Positions 1 to 5,194 of a stretch of DNA of 5,194 nucleotides are shown here, piece after piece (the first letter of the stretch is position 1; each line of letters begins with the position of its first letter). Both the position numbers and the translations under genes were made by a program. This DNA comes from JAXHUA01 sp034189695 (lineage in GTDB: Bacteria; Chloroflexota; Dehalococcoidia; E44-bin15), in NCBI GenBank assembly GCA_034189695.1, contig JAXHUA010000145.1, forward strand, positions 1-5,194. The letters are read 5' to 3'. The notes beneath the pieces are model-generated. The model made no database searches, was not told the origin of the DNA, and worked only from the letters and a program-made list of their open reading frames with translations.

Positions 1-659
1 CGGTACAGGGGGAGCTGGAGCTGCTCTTGGAAAAGCCGCCTCTGGTGAACAGGCTAAGGGGGCAACTCAGCGAATGGATTGAGGCGGCTGAGAAGGTAGT
101 GCAGCAGACGCGAGAGGTAATCAAGGGGAACCGGCATCTTCCGCAACGGCTGGTAAGCCTGTTTGATGCTGGTGCCCGCCCGATAAAGAGGGGTAAATCG
201 CGGGTGGATACCGAGTTTGGGCGCAAGGTGTTTTTGGGAGAGACCGACCACGGCATCATCACCACCTACGAGATGCTCGAAGAAACCCCGGCCGATACCG
301 CCCTGCTCAAACCCGTGGTAAAAGGGCATAAGCGCCTGTTTCGCAAGAGGCTAAAGGCAGTGGCTGGCGACCGGGGTTTCTACTCGCAGGCTAACGAGGA
401 CTGGCTAAAAAGCAGCGGGGTCAATCAGGTAAGCATCCCCAAAAGAGGTAAGGCGAGTGATGAGCGGCGCAGCTACCAGAAGCAGTCCTGGTTCAAGCGG
501 TTACAGCGGTTCCGGGCCGGGATCGAAGCCAGGATAAGCCTGCTTAAACGTAAGTTCGGGCTCAAGAGAAGCCGGATGCGGGGCACCCCCGGGGCAAATA
601 TATGGGTCGGTCAGGGTATATTCACCCACAACCTCTGGCAGGCGGCGAGAATAGCATAA
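1..659 (+). mobile_element. Right-hand part of an insertion sequence (outer boundary not resolved)
   Basis: The interval is defined only by the transposase frame. The right terminal inverted repeat should lie shortly after the stop codon, probably within 660-760. It cannot be identified because the matching left end is outside the window and no target-site duplication can be compared. The DDE triad and C-terminus are intact, so the element may still be functional, but the N-terminal half is not visible. Confidence 0.6.
3..659 (+). CDS. DDE-type IS transposase, C-terminal part (5' end outside window)
   Basis: Transposase that would cut and join the ends of its own insertion sequence. The frame is open from the left edge, so the true start is outside; the TTG at 27 is only an internal Leu codon. 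About 218 residues are visible, roughly the C-terminal half of a typical protein of this type. Putative catalytic residues are Asp in the SLFDAGARP context (codon at 165), Asp in AVAGDRGF (369) and Glu in RAGIEARIS (525), spaced 68 and 52 residues apart. After the Glu comes a basic segment (KRKFGLKRSRMRG) and a GQGIFTHNLWQAARIA tail, which resembles the C-terminus of ISNCY/IS5/IS1182-like DDE transposases. That resemblance comes from memory of the families and the exact family is uncertain. The frame is uninterrupted to TAA, so this part is not decayed. Codon use (CTA, GTA, AAA, GGT) is less GC-biased than in the kinase downstream, consistent with transfer. Confidence 0.85.
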   Translation, partial: VQGELELLLEKPPLVNRLRGQLSEWIEAAEKVVQQTREVIKGNRHLPQRLVSLFDAGARPIKRGKSRVDTEFGRKVFLGETDHGIITTYEMLEETPADTALLKPVVKGHKRLFRKRLKAVAGDRGFYSQANEDWLKSSGVNQVSIPKRGKASDERRSYQKQSWFKRLQRFRAGIEARISLLKRKFGLKRSRMRGTPGANIWVGQGIFTHNLWQAARIA

Positions 660-721
660 GAAGCGGAGGGAAAAGGTAAGCGGATATCCGGGTACAGGGA
701 GAACACGCTTGCCAACCGTCA

Positions 722-738
722 TCCTGAGTATTTCAGGA
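722..738. repeat. Small perfect inverted repeat
   Basis: TCCTGA (722-727) and TCAGGA (733-738) form a 6-bp perfect stem around a 5-base loop. It lies about 60 bases past the transposase stop. It could be part of the IS end, a repeat of the host genome, or chance. There is no T-run after it, so a terminator is unlikely. Confidence 0.35.
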
Positions 739-786
739 GCATCTAGCTAACATCGTCTACTGTAGCTCAAGGCTGGCGCATTGGTA

Positions 787-811
787 TCACCACAGGTCAA
801 TATCCTGGTGA
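787..811 (+). promoter_or_regulatory. Hairpin A of a possible structured leader
   Basis: The left arm TCACC (787-791) plus AGG (794-796) pairs with CCTGGTGA (804-811): eight base pairs with a two-base bulge and a 7-base loop. Its right arm (807-810) can instead pair with CACC at 856-859, extending the next helix, so the two structures exclude each other. A role in regulating the kinase is inference. No known riboswitch consensus was recognised. Confidence 0.3.
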
Positions 812-860
812 ACCGCTTGTCAGCAGCGCAGAAAGAGAATGCGCGTGAAGGCGGTCACCG
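806..860 (+). promoter_or_regulatory. Long imperfect stem-loop, candidate structured RNA element
   Basis: The outer helix pairs ACCGCTT (812-818) with AGGCGGT (849-855), seven pairs including one G-U. It extends through one bulged A to GGTG (807-810) with CACC (856-859), and a further T-G wobble at 806/860. Inside it, GCGCA (826-830) pairs perfectly with TGCGC (840-844) around a purine-only loop, GAAAGAGAA. This is more structure than most intergenic DNA of this length shows. It lies about 160 bases upstream of the kinase start on the same strand. It might be a cis-regulatory leader, part of a small RNA, or a protein-binding site, and no family is recognised. Confidence 0.35.
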
Positions 861-924
861 ATTCAAGTACTTCGGACCCACTGGGAGAACAGGGCTGCTG
901 CTGGAGCGCGTACCTGATGGGCAG

Positions 925-954
925 ACAGGCCTTCCTTTCGCGAGGAAGGCTTGT
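925..954 (+). terminator. Terminator-like stem-loop upstream of the kinase
   Basis: GCCTTCCT (929-936) and AGGAAGGC (943-950) form a perfect 8-bp stem with a 6-base loop (TTCGCG). It extends outward by G-T, A-T, C-G and A-T pairs to 925/954, giving 12 pairs with one wobble. A moderately T-rich tail (TTGTTCATTT, 951-960) follows. It fits an intrinsic terminator, either ending transcription from upstream (including IS read-through) or acting as an attenuator 65 bases before the kinase start. The T-run is interrupted, so strong termination is uncertain. Confidence 0.5.
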
Positions 955-1006
955 TCATTTCAGGGCGCCAGTGCCAGGGAGACTGACGAGCCACCGGATT
1001 ACCTCG

Positions 1007-1013
1007 GGAGGTG
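1007..1013 (+). promoter_or_regulatory. Strong Shine-Dalgarno deciding a TTG start
   Basis: GGAGGTG is a full-length match to the bacterial anti-Shine-Dalgarno. Eight bases separate its GGAGG core from TTG at 1020, which is the preferred spacing. The only other in-frame start after the upstream stop (TGA at 984) is GTG at 1011, which lies inside this motif and so cannot use it. Confidence 0.75.
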
Positions 1014-1019
1014 CGGGAG

Positions 1020-5194
<4,175 letters not shown>

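Larger units (their letters stand above)
660..1019. other. Intergenic region, no convincing gene, rich in inverted repeats
   Basis: This is a 360-base gap between the transposase stop and the kinase start. Short open frames exist (for example 781-1023 and 839-1027 on +), but their products have no recognisable domain or credible ribosome site, and they overlap predicted RNA helices. The first part (660-720) probably carries the IS right end. The rest holds hairpins at 722-738, 787-811, 806-860 and 925-954, then the kinase ribosome binding site. I found no convincing -35/-10 pair. TTGCCA at 709 and TTGTCA at 817 lack a partner at proper spacing. Confidence 0.7.

Noticed and set aside
2..699. 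GGTACAGGG present at both 2-10 and 691-699, considered as IS-end repeats
   Set aside because: A 9-base direct repeat is expected by chance at this length. Position 2 is inside the transposase coding frame, so it is not an element end.
763..815. tRNA-like look (TAGCTCAA...GGCGCATTGGTATCA)
   Set aside because: No acceptor stem, T-arm (GGTTCGAATC-like) or anticodon arm could be placed, so it is not a tRNA or an evident tRNA fragment.
700..850. Possible sigma-70 promoters (TTGCCA at 709, TTGTCA at 817)
   Set aside because: No acceptable -10 hexamer lies 16-18 bases downstream of either.

Overview
The window holds the 3' end of an insertion-sequence transposase, about 360 bases without a convincing gene, and the first 1391 codons of a very large sensor histidine kinase that runs off the right edge. 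Both genes are on the + strand. The organism is a bacterium of moderately high GC. The kinase has very tightly packed PAS modules, a cytosolic layout and an HDRIGQ-type H-box. This style is common in large environmental genomes such as Chloroflexota (Dehalococcoidia-like) and some delta-proteobacterial or actinobacterial groups. The phylum assignment is only an inference from protein style.

Left region (1-659): the C-terminal part of a DDE transposase, open at the left edge. All three putative catalytic acidic residues are visible, and the reading frame is intact up to a TAA stop. Its codon use is more A/T-tolerant than that of the kinase, as expected for a mobile gene. The right end of the element cannot be placed because its left end is outside the window.

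Middle (660-1019): no supported gene. It contains several inverted repeats. One is a long imperfect helix (806-818 with 849-860) enclosing a smaller hairpin. It competes for bases with an upstream hairpin (787-811). Further down is a terminator-like stem-loop (925-954). Together they could form a structured leader or attenuator in front of the kinase, or the end of a small upstream transcript. This is a hypothesis from base-pairing only.

Right region (1020-5194): a multi-sensor kinase with a strong Shine-Dalgarno (GGAGGTG) placed ideally for a TTG start. The visible order is short coiled coil, PAS, coiled coil, PAS, GAF-like, PAS, PAS, GAF, PAS, PAS, PAS, then the HisKA_3 dimerisation/phosphoacceptor helix with the phospho-accepting His at residue 1363. 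The catalytic ATPase domain and any partner response regulator lie beyond the window. No membrane segment is visible, so the protein should sense cytoplasmic signals. Kinases of this subfamily usually pass phosphate to NarL/LuxR-type DNA-binding regulators.

I found no tRNA, rRNA, CRISPR array or recognisable novel multi-gene system. The points most worth a second look are the structured leader and the unusually long sensor array.
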